From the NCBI GenBank assembly GCA_034668785.1, contig JAXDOS010000185.1, positions 1 to 5,927 on the forward strand: a stretch of DNA of 5,927 nt, read 5' to 3'. Below, one piece after another: positions 1 to 5,927 of the stretch. The notes below the pieces were generated by a model that was given only the letters and a program-made list of their open reading frames with translations, was not told the DNA's origin and did not search any database. The position numbers were made by a program, and so were the translations under genes. The stretch is from CANKHA01 sp034668785. GTDB lineage: Bacteria > Pseudomonadota > Alphaproteobacteria > Rhizobiales > Xanthobacteraceae. Positions within the stretch are counted from its first letter, which is position 1. Every line of letters starts with the position of its first letter.

Positions 1-918
1 AAATGCAGTACCGTGGTCGGGGGACGTACGCACAAAGGGCAAGCCCAGCGTTACATTCACCGCGGTGTCGAACGCGAGTGTCTTGATCGGGATCAATGCC
101 TGGTCGTGATACATGCACAAGGCGACATCGTAGGTGGCTCTCGCGGCAGCGTGAAACATGGTGTCAGCCGGAAGTGGCCCGCGCACGTCGATGCCCTCAC
201 CCTTAAGGCGCATGATGGCGGGGCGAATTACGGTATTGTCCTCATCTCCCAGTGCTCCGTCTTCGCCGGCATGAGGATTGAGTCCTGCCACTGCGAGCCG
301 TGGCTGCGCGATTCCAAACCGTTGCCTCAGGTCATTAGCGACAATGCGGCCGGTCTCGACGAGCAGATCGATGGTAATTTTTTTTGGAACCTCCATGAGG
401 GGCAGGTGGATCGTGACAGGAACGACCGCGAGTTCCGGCGACCACAACATCATCACCGGATGTGCATGGACACCTGCCATTTCTTCGGCGAGCTTAGCGA
501 GATATTCGGTGTGCCCGGGTTCCGAGAAGCCCGACCGGTAAAGCACGCTCTTGGCAATCGGGTTGGTGACGACAGCGGTGGCTGTCCCGCGCAGCACGTC
601 GGCGACCGCGCGGCGGATCGCCTCGATGGCTGCCGGCGCGCTTGATGCATCAGGAAGGGCAGGCTCCGCAGTGATCCTCCGATCTATTTCAACAATCGGC
701 AGCGCTGAGGCGAAGGTCTCAGCTGCATCCGCCGGAGCAATGACGGCAATCGGAATATCGAGCATGAGTGTCTTGGCGCGGCGAATAAGAAACTGAGAGT
801 CCGCAAGCACGTAAAATGGAGGAAGATTGAATTGTGAGCGCCGCTGCCAAGCCGCCAGAGTAATATCCGGCCCGATACCAGCGGGCTCACCAATTGTCAG
901 CGCCAGTACTCGCGACAT
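1..918 (-). CDS. pdxA: 4-hydroxythreonine-4-phosphate dehydrogenase PdxA (3' end outside the window)
   Basis: PdxA oxidises 4-phosphohydroxy-L-threonine with NAD(P)+ in the DXP-dependent pathway to pyridoxal 5'-phosphate; the product is condensed with deoxyxylulose phosphate by PdxJ. It is a cytosolic, metal-dependent homodimer. The frame runs open for 306 codons to the window edge; the family is usually about 330-345 residues, so only the C-terminal tail is missing. Visible motifs are the N-terminal LTIGEPAGIGPD (7-18), VVTNPIAK (116-123), GHTEYLA (135-141), THLPL with H171, GLNPHAGE with H216, YHDQALIPIK with H271, and GLPFVRTSPDHGTAF (292-306). By motif alignment H171, H216 and H271 correspond to the E. 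coli metal ligands H166, H211 and H266. The ATG at 918 gives the standard N-terminus. It starts 7 nt after the surA stop with no good Shine-Dalgarno sequence, so translation may depend on upstream ribosomes. No break is seen. Confidence 0.96.
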   Translation of the reverse strand, partial: MSRVLALTIGEPAGIGPDITLAAWQRRSQFNLPPFYVLADSQFLIRRAKTLMLDIPIAVIAPADAAETFASALPIVEIDRRITAEPALPDASSAPAAIEAIRRAVADVLRGTATAVVTNPIAKSVLYRSGFSEPGHTEYLAKLAEEMAGVHAHPVMMLWSPELAVVPVTIHLPLMEVPKKITIDLLVETGRIVANDLRQRFGIAQPRLAVAGLNPHAGEDGALGDEDNTVIRPAIMRLKGEGIDVRGPLPADTMFHAAARATYDVALCMYHDQALIPIKTLAFDTAVNVTLGLPFVRTSPDHGTAF

Positions 919-925
919 CGTGCGG

Positions 926-1861
926 CTATTTGTACTCAATCATGGCGCCGCGCCGTACTTCTTTTAGATATTTCTTGGACTGGGCATCGAACCGCGAACT
1001 GATGATTTGGTTGCGGGCGCCGCGCCTCTGTGGCGTGTCGGCGGTCGTTGATTTTTTGTCGCAGAGGGCGAATAGCTCGATGCCCTGTGGAGTAGCCTCC
1101 GGCTTGGTTAAACGTCCGACCGGGGTGGTGTCGAGAATTTCACGAAGCTGCGGCGGAAGGTCCGCGGACGTACGCGTCAGCGGGTCGCGCACGGCAACAT
1201 CTTTGAGTCCGCGCGTGAAGGTTAGACCTTCTTCGCACCCTTGAAACCGCGCGCGCAACCCTTCCGCTTCGCGCAGCCTTGTCTCCATGGCCGCCGCTGG
1301 AGAGCCCTTAGGCACGATAAACAGAATGGGACGCAAGCTGTAATCGTAAGCAGCGGATTCCCCCTCCTGTTTTTTGGCTTCCAGCGCCTCCAGGATGTCT
1401 TTCTCATCAGCCTGCAGACTCGACGAGAATCTACCTTTCACCAATTGGCCCCAGGCGATTTCGGCCTTAACACGGGACCGAAGAGTCTCGATCGACAATC
1501 CGGCTGCGGCCAGCGCCTGAGTCAGCTGGGCCACGCTCGATCGGCCGCCGCCGGTACCCATACCGGCGAGGGCTCTTTCCACCTCATCGTCGGACGCTTC
1601 CAAGCCGTAACGCTTAGCTTCCTGTATCTTGAGCTTATCGTTGATGAGATCGTCGATAATCTCCTGCCGCGTCGGGGACTTATGAGTGGTCACCTGAACC
1701 AGCTTGGACCGCTGCTCGATATCGTAAGTGGTGATCGGTGCTCCGTTCACGAACACCACCGCCTGCTGACTCATAGCCGTAGCATGCGTCATTGCGACGA
1801 TCACGATCGCCAGCAAAGCCGCGGCAAAGGGATGGGGCTTGATGGAGATAGCTGCGGCCAT
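926..1861 (-). CDS. surA: SurA-like periplasmic chaperone / peptidylprolyl isomerase family protein
   Basis: This is a predicted 311-residue periplasmic protein of the SurA N-terminal-domain family, which escorts unfolded outer-membrane proteins to the BAM machinery. Residues 1-29 form a signal peptide: a hydrophobic core at about 11-24 and a likely cleavage site after ATA (27-29). The mature N-terminus, VVFVNGAPITTYDIEQRSKL (35-54), is the typical SurA_N strand-turn-helix, followed by the EIIDDLINDKLKIQEAK helix (67-83) and a helical chaperone module to about 160. Residues 170-270 resemble a single degenerate parvulin domain: I see LRPILFIVP where active parvulins have a histidine-containing HIL-type strand, so isomerase activity is doubtful. 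Residues 285-311 form the closing helix and strand (AMIEYK). Cysteines 209 and 267 flank the parvulin-like part. ATG codons lie at 1864 and 1861; AGGAGG at 1869-1874 is better spaced (7 nt) from the second, so 1861 is preferred. The stop is TAG. The gene follows lptG and precedes pdxA. Confidence 0.87.
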   Translation of the reverse strand: MAAAISIKPHPFAAALLAIVIVAMTHATAMSQQAVVFVNGAPITTYDIEQRSKLVQVTTHKSPTRQEIIDDLINDKLKIQEAKRYGLEASDDEVERALAGMGTGGGRSSVAQLTQALAAAGLSIETLRSRVKAEIAWGQLVKGRFSSSLQADEKDILEALEAKKQEGESAAYDYSLRPILFIVPKGSPAAAMETRLREAEGLRARFQGCEEGLTFTRGLKDVAVRDPLTRTSADLPPQLREILDTTPVGRLTKPEATPQGIELFALCDKKSTTADTPQRRGARNQIISSRFDAQSKKYLKEVRRGAMIEYK

Positions 1862-2958
1862 CATCCGTCCTCCTGGTAAAGTAACGTGATCAAACCGATC
1901 AAGCTGCCTATAGCGACAGGCAGCCACGCTGCTGCCAGAGGAGCAAGTAATTCAGCCTTACTTAAGTCCTCGATGACTTTCGAGAGAACATACAGCAAAA
2001 AGCCCGCTGCTATTCCACTTAAAACCATCTTTTGAATACCGCCGAAACGGAAAAAACGGAGGCTGACGGCTGCCGCCAGGAAAACCATGGAAGCGAGCAA
2101 AAATGGCCGCGCCAGCAGTTTTTGGTATTGCAGCCGGTAACCCGCGGCCACCAGACCGGCGTGATCGGCGAGTTCGATATATAAGGGGAGCTTCCAGAAC
2201 GGCACGGTTTCCGGGGTCGCGAAGCTTTCACGGACCTGTTCGGGCGTCAGATTGGTGCTGAGCAAATGTGTATGCGCCTCGGTGGCACGACTACCGCTGA
2301 CATACACCCGGGCCTCTTCCAGTCGCCAGGAGCCAGGTTCTAGGACTGCGCTCTTGGCTTCGATGCGCTCCTTGAATTGCCCCGTATTGTCGAAAGTGAA
2401 TGCGGTCACTCCTCCGAGACGGATACCCTGTTCCCTGCTGGATGCCGCATTGATGATGGACTGGCCGTCGGCGCTGCGCTGACGCACCCAGAAGCCGCTG
2501 CCCGCGGCCTCGTGCAACCCCGGTGGATTTTCGCCGAATATCTCCGCTTCGAGTCGCTTGGATTGTTCCTGCAATAAAGCCGAAATCGGATTATAGACTG
2601 TCGTTGCCAGCGTGCCGAGGAGAAGCGCGACGATCAGTGCCGGGGTGATAAACTGCCACGCCGACATGCCCGCCGATCTCGCAATCACCAGTTCAAGCCG
2701 GCGCGACAGGCTGAGAAAGCATGACATCGCGCCCACCAGAATGCAGAAAGGCATGATCCGTTCGGTGATCTGCGGAACCCGGTAGAACGACGCTTTGGCC
2801 ACCATCAAAGCGGACACGTTCGCAACATCCGCTGTGCGGCGCATCAGTTCGATATAGTCAATCATCGCTACCAACGCGAACGCGCCGGCAAACATTGATA
2901 GCGCCGCGAAAAGAAAGCGCTTGGCGAAATAACGTCGAAGCGTCCCTGCAAGTATCAT
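1861..2958 (-). CDS. lptG: LPS export ABC transporter permease LptG
   Basis: LptG is one of the two transmembrane subunits of the LptB2FG exporter, which extracts LPS from the inner membrane and passes it to LptC and the LptA bridge. The 365-residue product has the family architecture: three N-terminal membrane segments (about 13-35, 64-84 and 102-122), a periplasmic beta-jellyroll-like domain (about 125-270) and three C-terminal segments (about 282-300, 308-327 and 337-361). The stretch RRLELVIARSAGMSAW (86-101) matches the coupling helix that contacts the LptB ATPase, with E89 at the place of the conserved glutamate. LptG rather than LptF is favoured by second position in the pair, by similarity to recalled LptG sequences and by the LLYQEDG ending (LLHQEDG-like in relatives). 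The ATG at 2958 follows the lptF stop by 3 nt; the Shine-Dalgarno is weak (GGAAG about 11 nt upstream). The TGA stop (1863-1861) overlaps the first candidate surA start. Confidence 0.94.
   Translation of the reverse strand: MILAGTLRRYFAKRFLFAALSMFAGAFALVAMIDYIELMRRTADVANVSALMVAKASFYRVPQITERIMPFCILVGAMSCFLSLSRRLELVIARSAGMSAWQFITPALIVALLLGTLATTVYNPISALLQEQSKRLEAEIFGENPPGLHEAAGSGFWVRQRSADGQSIINAASSREQGIRLGGVTAFTFDNTGQFKERIEAKSAVLEPGSWRLEEARVYVSGSRATEAHTHLLSTNLTPEQVRESFATPETVPFWKLPLYIELADHAGLVAAGYRLQYQKLLARPFLLASMVFLAAAVSLRFFRFGGIQKMVLSGIAAGFLLYVLSKVIEDLSKAELLAPLAAAWLPVAIGSLIGLITLLYQEDG
1869..1874 (-). promoter_or_regulatory. Strong Shine-Dalgarno for the gene after lptG (now surA)
   Basis: On the minus strand a perfect AGGAGG lies inside the last codons of lptG (Q-E-D-G). 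It is 4 nt from an ATG at 1864 that overlaps the lptG stop as ATGA, and 7 nt from a second, adjacent ATG at 1861. It is the strongest ribosome binding site in the cluster and favours the 1861 start for surA. The stop/start overlap also suggests translational coupling between lptG and surA. Confidence 0.75.
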
Positions 2959-2961
2959 GGC

Positions 2962-4119
2962 TTAAGTCGCTTCCGCAGCCGGCGCGAAGCGCTTCATCAG
3001 CGTGGTGATCGCATTGGTGACAAAGGCGGGCGGCTCGATAATGATGCCGCGTCCGATGGCCCACACGCCCAATCCGACTGCCGCGGCTAACGCAATATAT
3101 TGTGCCACGATCGCTAGCGGCATGTGTACGCCAAAGACGATACTGGCAAAGCCAATCACACGCAGCGACGCCACTGCTGTGATGGCGCCTAAAAGCGACA
3201 GGCTGCGGCTTTGCCGCGTCGTGCGCGGCGCTCCCAAATACGCATAGGCAATCACCACGAATGCCAACGGATAAAATGGTGCAATGATCCGGTCATGCAG
3301 TTCGGCGCGGAACTGCCCAGGTTGCGAAGTTGCCAGAGAGTCGTCAGCGTCGGGCGAGATGAGCTGCCAAAGATAGCGTTCTCGTACCGAATAAGTAATG
3401 GTTTGCGGCGCTGCGAATTTCGATAGATCGAAAGCATAGCGATCGAAGACCACGATCGAAGGCTCAAGCTGGTCGCTCTCGTGTCGCTGCACGCTACCGT
3501 TTTGAAGAATAAGGAACGTGCCGCGCTCGTTCTTCAAGATCTCGCCTTGTTCAGCAAGAACGGTGATGTGCTCTTTGGCATCACGCTGGTCGTCAATGAA
3601 GACTCCGAGCAGTTCCCCGGTTGGTTGCCGCTCCCGGATGTGAAAGGTGACCCCCACTTCGACGTTTATGAATCTTCCCGGCTGTACGATATTGGTCACG
3701 AGGTCTGTGCGCACCTCGATGAGCGCGCGGCGCAAGCTGCGGAGACCTTCCGGCGCGATGTAGGCGCTAAGCATCGCGACCACGAGCGAAACTACCGCGG
3801 CGACGGCTAAGAAAGGCCGAAACAGGTGCCACGGCGACATGCCGGATGCGTTCATGACGATGATTTCGGAGTCGGTGCCGAGCTTGTTCAGCACATAGGC
3901 GACTGCGATGACCAGCGCGATCGGCGCGATCACTAAAATGAGAAGTGGAACGATAAGACCCGTAATGGCGACAAAGACCAGAGCGCTCTGGCCCTGATTG
4001 GTCATCAAGTCGATGTCGCGTAGGGCCTGCGTAATCCAAATGACCGCCGTCAGGCTAACGACGACGAGGAGGAAGGCACCAAGCGTGGCGCGGAAAATGT
4101 AACGGCCGACGGACCCCAT
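2962..4119 (-). CDS. lptF: LPS export ABC transporter permease LptF
   Basis: LptF is the partner permease of LptG in the inner-membrane LptB2FG LPS exporter. The 385-residue product shows the YjgP/YjgQ fold: membrane segments at about 10-30, 47-78 and 103-122, a periplasmic beta-jellyroll-like domain (about 125-270) and membrane segments at about 278-297, 308-330 and 337-356. DSEIIVMNASGMSPW (83-97) is the coupling-helix region that meets LptB, with E85 as the conserved glutamate. RERYLWQL (246-253) and ELHDRIIAPFYPLAF (273-287) are typical of alphaproteobacterial LptF. The frame is open further upstream to 4371, but that extension is arginine- and proline-rich, has no family resemblance and covers nearly all the divergent promoter region. 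The ATG at 4119 (MGSVGRYIFRATLGAF) gives the normal N-terminus directly before the first membrane helix. GGAAG lies 4 nt before it and a stronger GGAGGAG further upstream. It is the first gene of the minus-strand cluster; the stop is TAA. Confidence 0.93.
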   Translation of the reverse strand: MGSVGRYIFRATLGAFLLVVVSLTAVIWITQALRDIDLMTNQGQSALVFVAITGLIVPLLILVIAPIALVIAVAYVLNKLGTDSEIIVMNASGMSPWHLFRPFLAVAAVVSLVVAMLSAYIAPEGLRSLRRALIEVRTDLVTNIVQPGRFINVEVGVTFHIRERQPTGELLGVFIDDQRDAKEHITVLAEQGEILKNERGTFLILQNGSVQRHESDQLEPSIVVFDRYAFDLSKFAAPQTITYSVRERYLWQLISPDADDSLATSQPGQFRAELHDRIIAPFYPLAFVVIAYAYLGAPRTTRQSRSLSLLGAITAVASLRVIGFASIVFGVHMPLAIVAQYIALAAAVGLGVWAIGRGIIIEPPAFVTNAITTLMKRFAPAAEAT

Positions 4120-4188
4120 TCTGCTTCCGAAGCTCCTCCACCCAATATCGGCGGTCCCCCGGCCATTCGGCCTGGCGTGTTGTACCTG

Positions 4189-4217
4189 GTATCGCAGGAG
4201 TATCGTAATCTCCGCAA
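4189..4217 (-). promoter_or_regulatory. Candidate promoter for the lptF cluster
   Basis: On the minus strand TTGCGG (4217-4212) and CGATAC (4194-4189) are separated by 17 nt, a sigma70-like arrangement about 70 nt before the lptF start. The -10 match is poor and such matches arise easily by chance, so this is a suggestion only. Confidence 0.25.
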
Positions 4218-4299
4218 AAAAGGCTTGGCCAAGGCAGAGAGGAACGACCGGACAGCGAACAAATCCCCATAGCCTGCGCGGGCGGAATGAGTTTGGGCT

Positions 4300-4327
4300 T
4301 TGCAGAAGGTAGTGGGCAGTCCATATG
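4300..4327 (+). promoter_or_regulatory. Candidate promoter for pepA
   Basis: TTGCAG (4300-4305) and CATATG (4322-4327) are 16 nt apart, giving a weak sigma70-like pair about 60 nt before the pepA start. The -10 match is partial and the call rests on position and spacing alone. Confidence 0.25.
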
Positions 4328-4374
4328 GGTCCAACAGGACCGTCTACCCTGCGTCGTTCAGACGCTTGCATAAA

Positions 4375-4379
4375 AAGGA
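4375..4379 (+). promoter_or_regulatory. Ribosome binding site of pepA
   Basis: AAGGA in an A-rich stretch lies 9 nt upstream of the ATG at 4389. It supports that start codon and agrees with the usual PepA N-terminus. Confidence 0.6.
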
Positions 4380-4388
4380 TTTTACATA

Positions 4389-5891
4389 ATGTCCGATGCC
4401 ATCAAGCTCGGATTCTCCGCTTTCTCTGCGGTGGCCACAGGCGCCCTCGTGGTTTTCTGCGACGACAAACTGACCTTCGGTCATGAATCGCGCCGGGCGC
4501 TGGGGCCGGCCGCCGATCTCGTCAAGCGGGCCGCCGCCGCCGCCGACCGCTTTACCGGCAAGCGGGGCTCGGTGCTGGACATCGTCATGCCGGCGGACTT
4601 GAAGGTCTCGCGCCTCCTTGTGGTCGGCGTCGGCAAGGCGAGGGATTTGAAGGCCCAGGATATCGTCAAGCTCGGCGGCATTGTCGCCGGCAAGATCCCC
4701 AATTCCGCCGCGGAGGCCGTGATCCTGGCCGATCTGCCCGGTGGCGCCATGAAGCCTGATCAGGCCGCCGATTTGGCTCTAGGCGCGCAACTTCGCGCCT
4801 ATGCTTTCGAGCGTTACAAGACCAAACGCAAGGACGACGAGGAAAAGCCCACCATCGTCAAGGTGACCCTGGGCGTTGCCGATCCCGCCGCCGCCCGCAA
4901 GGCGTGGGAATCGCGTCAGGCCGTGGCCGATGGCGTCGTCATCGCCCGCGACCTCGTCAACGAACCGCCGAACATTCTCTTTCCCGAGGAATTCGCCCGC
5001 CGCGCCGCGACGCTAAAGAAGCAAGGCGTCGCCATCGAGGTCCTCGACGAAAAGGCGATGACAAAGCTCGGCATGAATGCGCTGCTCGGCGTCGGCCAGG
5101 GTTCGGAGCGCGAGAGCCGCGTCGTCGTCATGCGCTGGAACGGCGGCAAGTCCGGCACGCCGCCCGTCGCCTTCATCGGCAAGGGTGTGTGCTTCGATAC
5201 CGGCGGTATCTCCATCAAACCGGCCGCCAGCATGGAAGACATGAAGGGCGACATGGCGGGCGCCGCTTGCGTCGTCGGCCTGATGCACGCGCTCGCCGCG
5301 CGCAAGGCCAAGGTCAATGTCGTCGGCGCCATCGGGCTGGTGGAAAACATGCCGGACGGCAATGCCTATCGTCCGGGCGATATCCTTACCTCGATGTCGG
5401 GGCAGACCATCGAGATCATCAACACCGACGCCGAGGGCCGTCTCGTGCTGGCCGACGTGCTCTGGTATGTCGGCAAGCGCTTCAAGCCGACATTCATGGT
5501 CAATCTGGCGACGCTGACCGGCGCCATCCTGGTGGCGCTTGGCCACGAATATGCCGGCCTTTTTTCCAATGACGACAAATTGTCCGAGCGGTTGTCAAAG
5601 GCGGGCGATGCCACCGGCGAGCGCGTCTGGCGGCTGCCGCTCGGGCCTGAATACGACAAGCTGATCGATTCCAAATTCGCCGACGTGAAGAATACCGGCG
5701 GACGCAATGCCGGCTCGATCACCGCCGCGCAATTTCTCCAGCGCTTTGTCCCGGACAAAACGGCATGGGCGCATCTCGACATCGCCGGCACCGGCATGGG
5801 CGCCCCGCACAGCGACATCAACAAGAGCTGGGGCCCCGGCTTCGGGGTGCGGCTACTGGATAGGTTGGTGGCGGATTATTACGAGAAATGA
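4389..5891 (+). CDS. pepA: Leucyl aminopeptidase PepA (peptidase family M17)
   Basis: PepA is a cytosolic, two-metal, usually hexameric aminopeptidase that removes N-terminal residues, preferably leucine, from peptides during peptide turnover. The 500-residue product is full length for the family. Residues 1 to about 165 form the variable N-terminal domain, and about 175 to 500 the conserved catalytic domain. All expected active-site residues are present: K265 (IGKG), D270 (CFDTGG), K277 (SIKP), D288 (KGDMAG), and D347, E349 and R351 in the signature NTDAEGRL (345-352). These sit at a constant offset of five from E. coli K270, D275, K282, D293, D352, E354 and R356, so the enzyme should be active. 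RDLVNEPPN (187-195) is also typical of the family. The E. coli homologue doubles as a DNA-binding protein in Xer recombination and carAB control; nothing here shows that role. The gene is divergent from the LPS cluster and is more GC-rich with stronger C/G-ending codons. The stop is TGA. Confidence 0.97.
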   Translation: MSDAIKLGFSAFSAVATGALVVFCDDKLTFGHESRRALGPAADLVKRAAAAADRFTGKRGSVLDIVMPADLKVSRLLVVGVGKARDLKAQDIVKLGGIVAGKIPNSAAEAVILADLPGGAMKPDQAADLALGAQLRAYAFERYKTKRKDDEEKPTIVKVTLGVADPAAARKAWESRQAVADGVVIARDLVNEPPNILFPEEFARRAATLKKQGVAIEVLDEKAMTKLGMNALLGVGQGSERESRVVVMRWNGGKSGTPPVAFIGKGVCFDTGGISIKPAASMEDMKGDMAGAACVVGLMHALAARKAKVNVVGAIGLVENMPDGNAYRPGDILTSMSGQTIEIINTDAEGRLVLADVLWYVGKRFKPTFMVNLATLTGAILVALGHEYAGLFSNDDKLSERLSKAGDATGERVWRLPLGPEYDKLIDSKFADVKNTGGRNAGSITAAQFLQRFVPDKTAWAHLDIAGTGMGAPHSDINKSWGPGFGVRLLDRLVADYYEK

Positions 5892-5927
5892 TATCAACTT
5901 ACGAATGTACAGCCTCTAACCTCAAGG

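Larger units (their letters stand above)
4120..4388. promoter_or_regulatory. Divergent intergenic region between lptF and pepA
   Basis: This 269-bp region separates the two divergent start codons and must hold the promoters for the lptFG-surA-pdxA cluster (leftward) and for pepA (rightward). Reading frames that cross it on the minus strand look like non-coding extensions. It contains a perfect 10-bp palindrome CTTGGCCAAG at 4224-4233, two direct copies of GTATCG at 4189-4194 and 4200-4205, and a short GGCC-ATTC-GGCC inverted repeat near 4161-4172. I recognise no known operator or riboswitch. Confidence 0.6.

Noticed and set aside
13..645. A 210-codon plus-strand open frame
   Set aside because: It lies antisense to pdxA, whose frame carries all family motifs. 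The plus-strand product has low-complexity composition and no recognisable domain; it is a by-product of GC-rich codon use.
1241..1879. A 212-codon plus-strand open frame
   Set aside because: It lies antisense to the SurA-like gene and the end of lptG, both well supported, and has no recognisable motif.
1862..1927. A SurA start at 1927
   Set aside because: It would overlap lptG by more than 60 nt and put 22 charged residues before the signal peptide. The AGGAGG points to 1864/1861.
4120..4371. An 84-residue N-terminal extension of LptF with a start at 4371
   Set aside because: It has no family resemblance, would place a long arginine-rich tail before the first membrane helix, and would consume the promoter region. 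The ATG at 4119 gives the expected N-terminus.
4904..5572. Long alternative frames within pepA: 222 codons on the plus strand (4904-5572) and 177 codons on the minus strand (5013-5546)
   Set aside because: The plus-strand frame is a +1 shadow rich in R, G and H, and the minus-strand frame is antisense. The M17 catalytic motifs are in the pepA frame only.
5829..5848. GC-rich palindromic stretch around GGGGCCCC near the pepA 3' end
   Set aside because: It lies inside the coding sequence (WGPGFG), lacks a following T-run, and is explained by glycine/proline codons.
5892..5927. Possible terminator or start of the next gene after pepA
   Set aside because: No hairpin with a T-run is seen. The only ATG (5905) opens a frame of four codons. 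holC often follows pepA in this class of bacteria, but nothing of it is visible here.
1..5927. Mobile elements, CRISPR repeats, tRNA or rRNA genes
   Set aside because: Scanned for; no transposase-like product, regular repeat-spacer pattern or tRNA-like clover sequence was noticed, and coding genes occupy almost all of the window.

Overview
The window reads as ordinary chromosomal DNA of an alphaproteobacterium, most likely of the order Hyphomicrobiales/Rhizobiales (Bradyrhizobium/Xanthobacteraceae-like). This rests on the protein sequences (an LptF with an 'RERYLWQL' segment, a SurA-type chaperone ending '..AMIEYK', a PepA starting 'MSDAIKLGFS') and on the gene order. The placement comes from recalled family sequences and was not tested by a search.

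Layout: positions 1-4119 hold a tight minus-strand gene cluster, read from right to left: lptF (4119-2962), lptG (2958-1861), a SurA-like periplasmic chaperone gene (1861-926) and pdxA (918 to beyond the left edge). Gaps inside the cluster are 3 nt (lptF/lptG), an ATGA-type junction (lptG/surA) and 7 nt (surA/pdxA), so it is very probably one operon. A 269-bp divergent intergenic region (4120-4388) follows. Beyond it, on the plus strand, lies a complete pepA leucyl aminopeptidase gene (4389-5891). The last 36 bases carry nothing I can identify.

How the genes fit together: LptF and LptG are the two transmembrane subunits of the inner-membrane ABC exporter that pulls lipopolysaccharide (LPS) out of the inner membrane. 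The SurA-like protein is a periplasmic chaperone of the class that helps fold outer-membrane beta-barrels, whose best-known client is the LPS translocon LptD. PdxA makes a vitamin B6 precursor and is a habitual passenger next to surA. PepA is a cytosolic M17 metallopeptidase, probably transcribed from its own promoter in the divergent region.

The most notable observation is an absence. In related genomes, and in part in E. coli (lptD-surA-pdxA), lptD lies immediately upstream of surA. Here lptG runs directly into surA with no room for it, although both neighbours are intact. I see no mobile elements, CRISPR arrays, tRNA or rRNA genes, and no clear new system. The remaining findings are modest.
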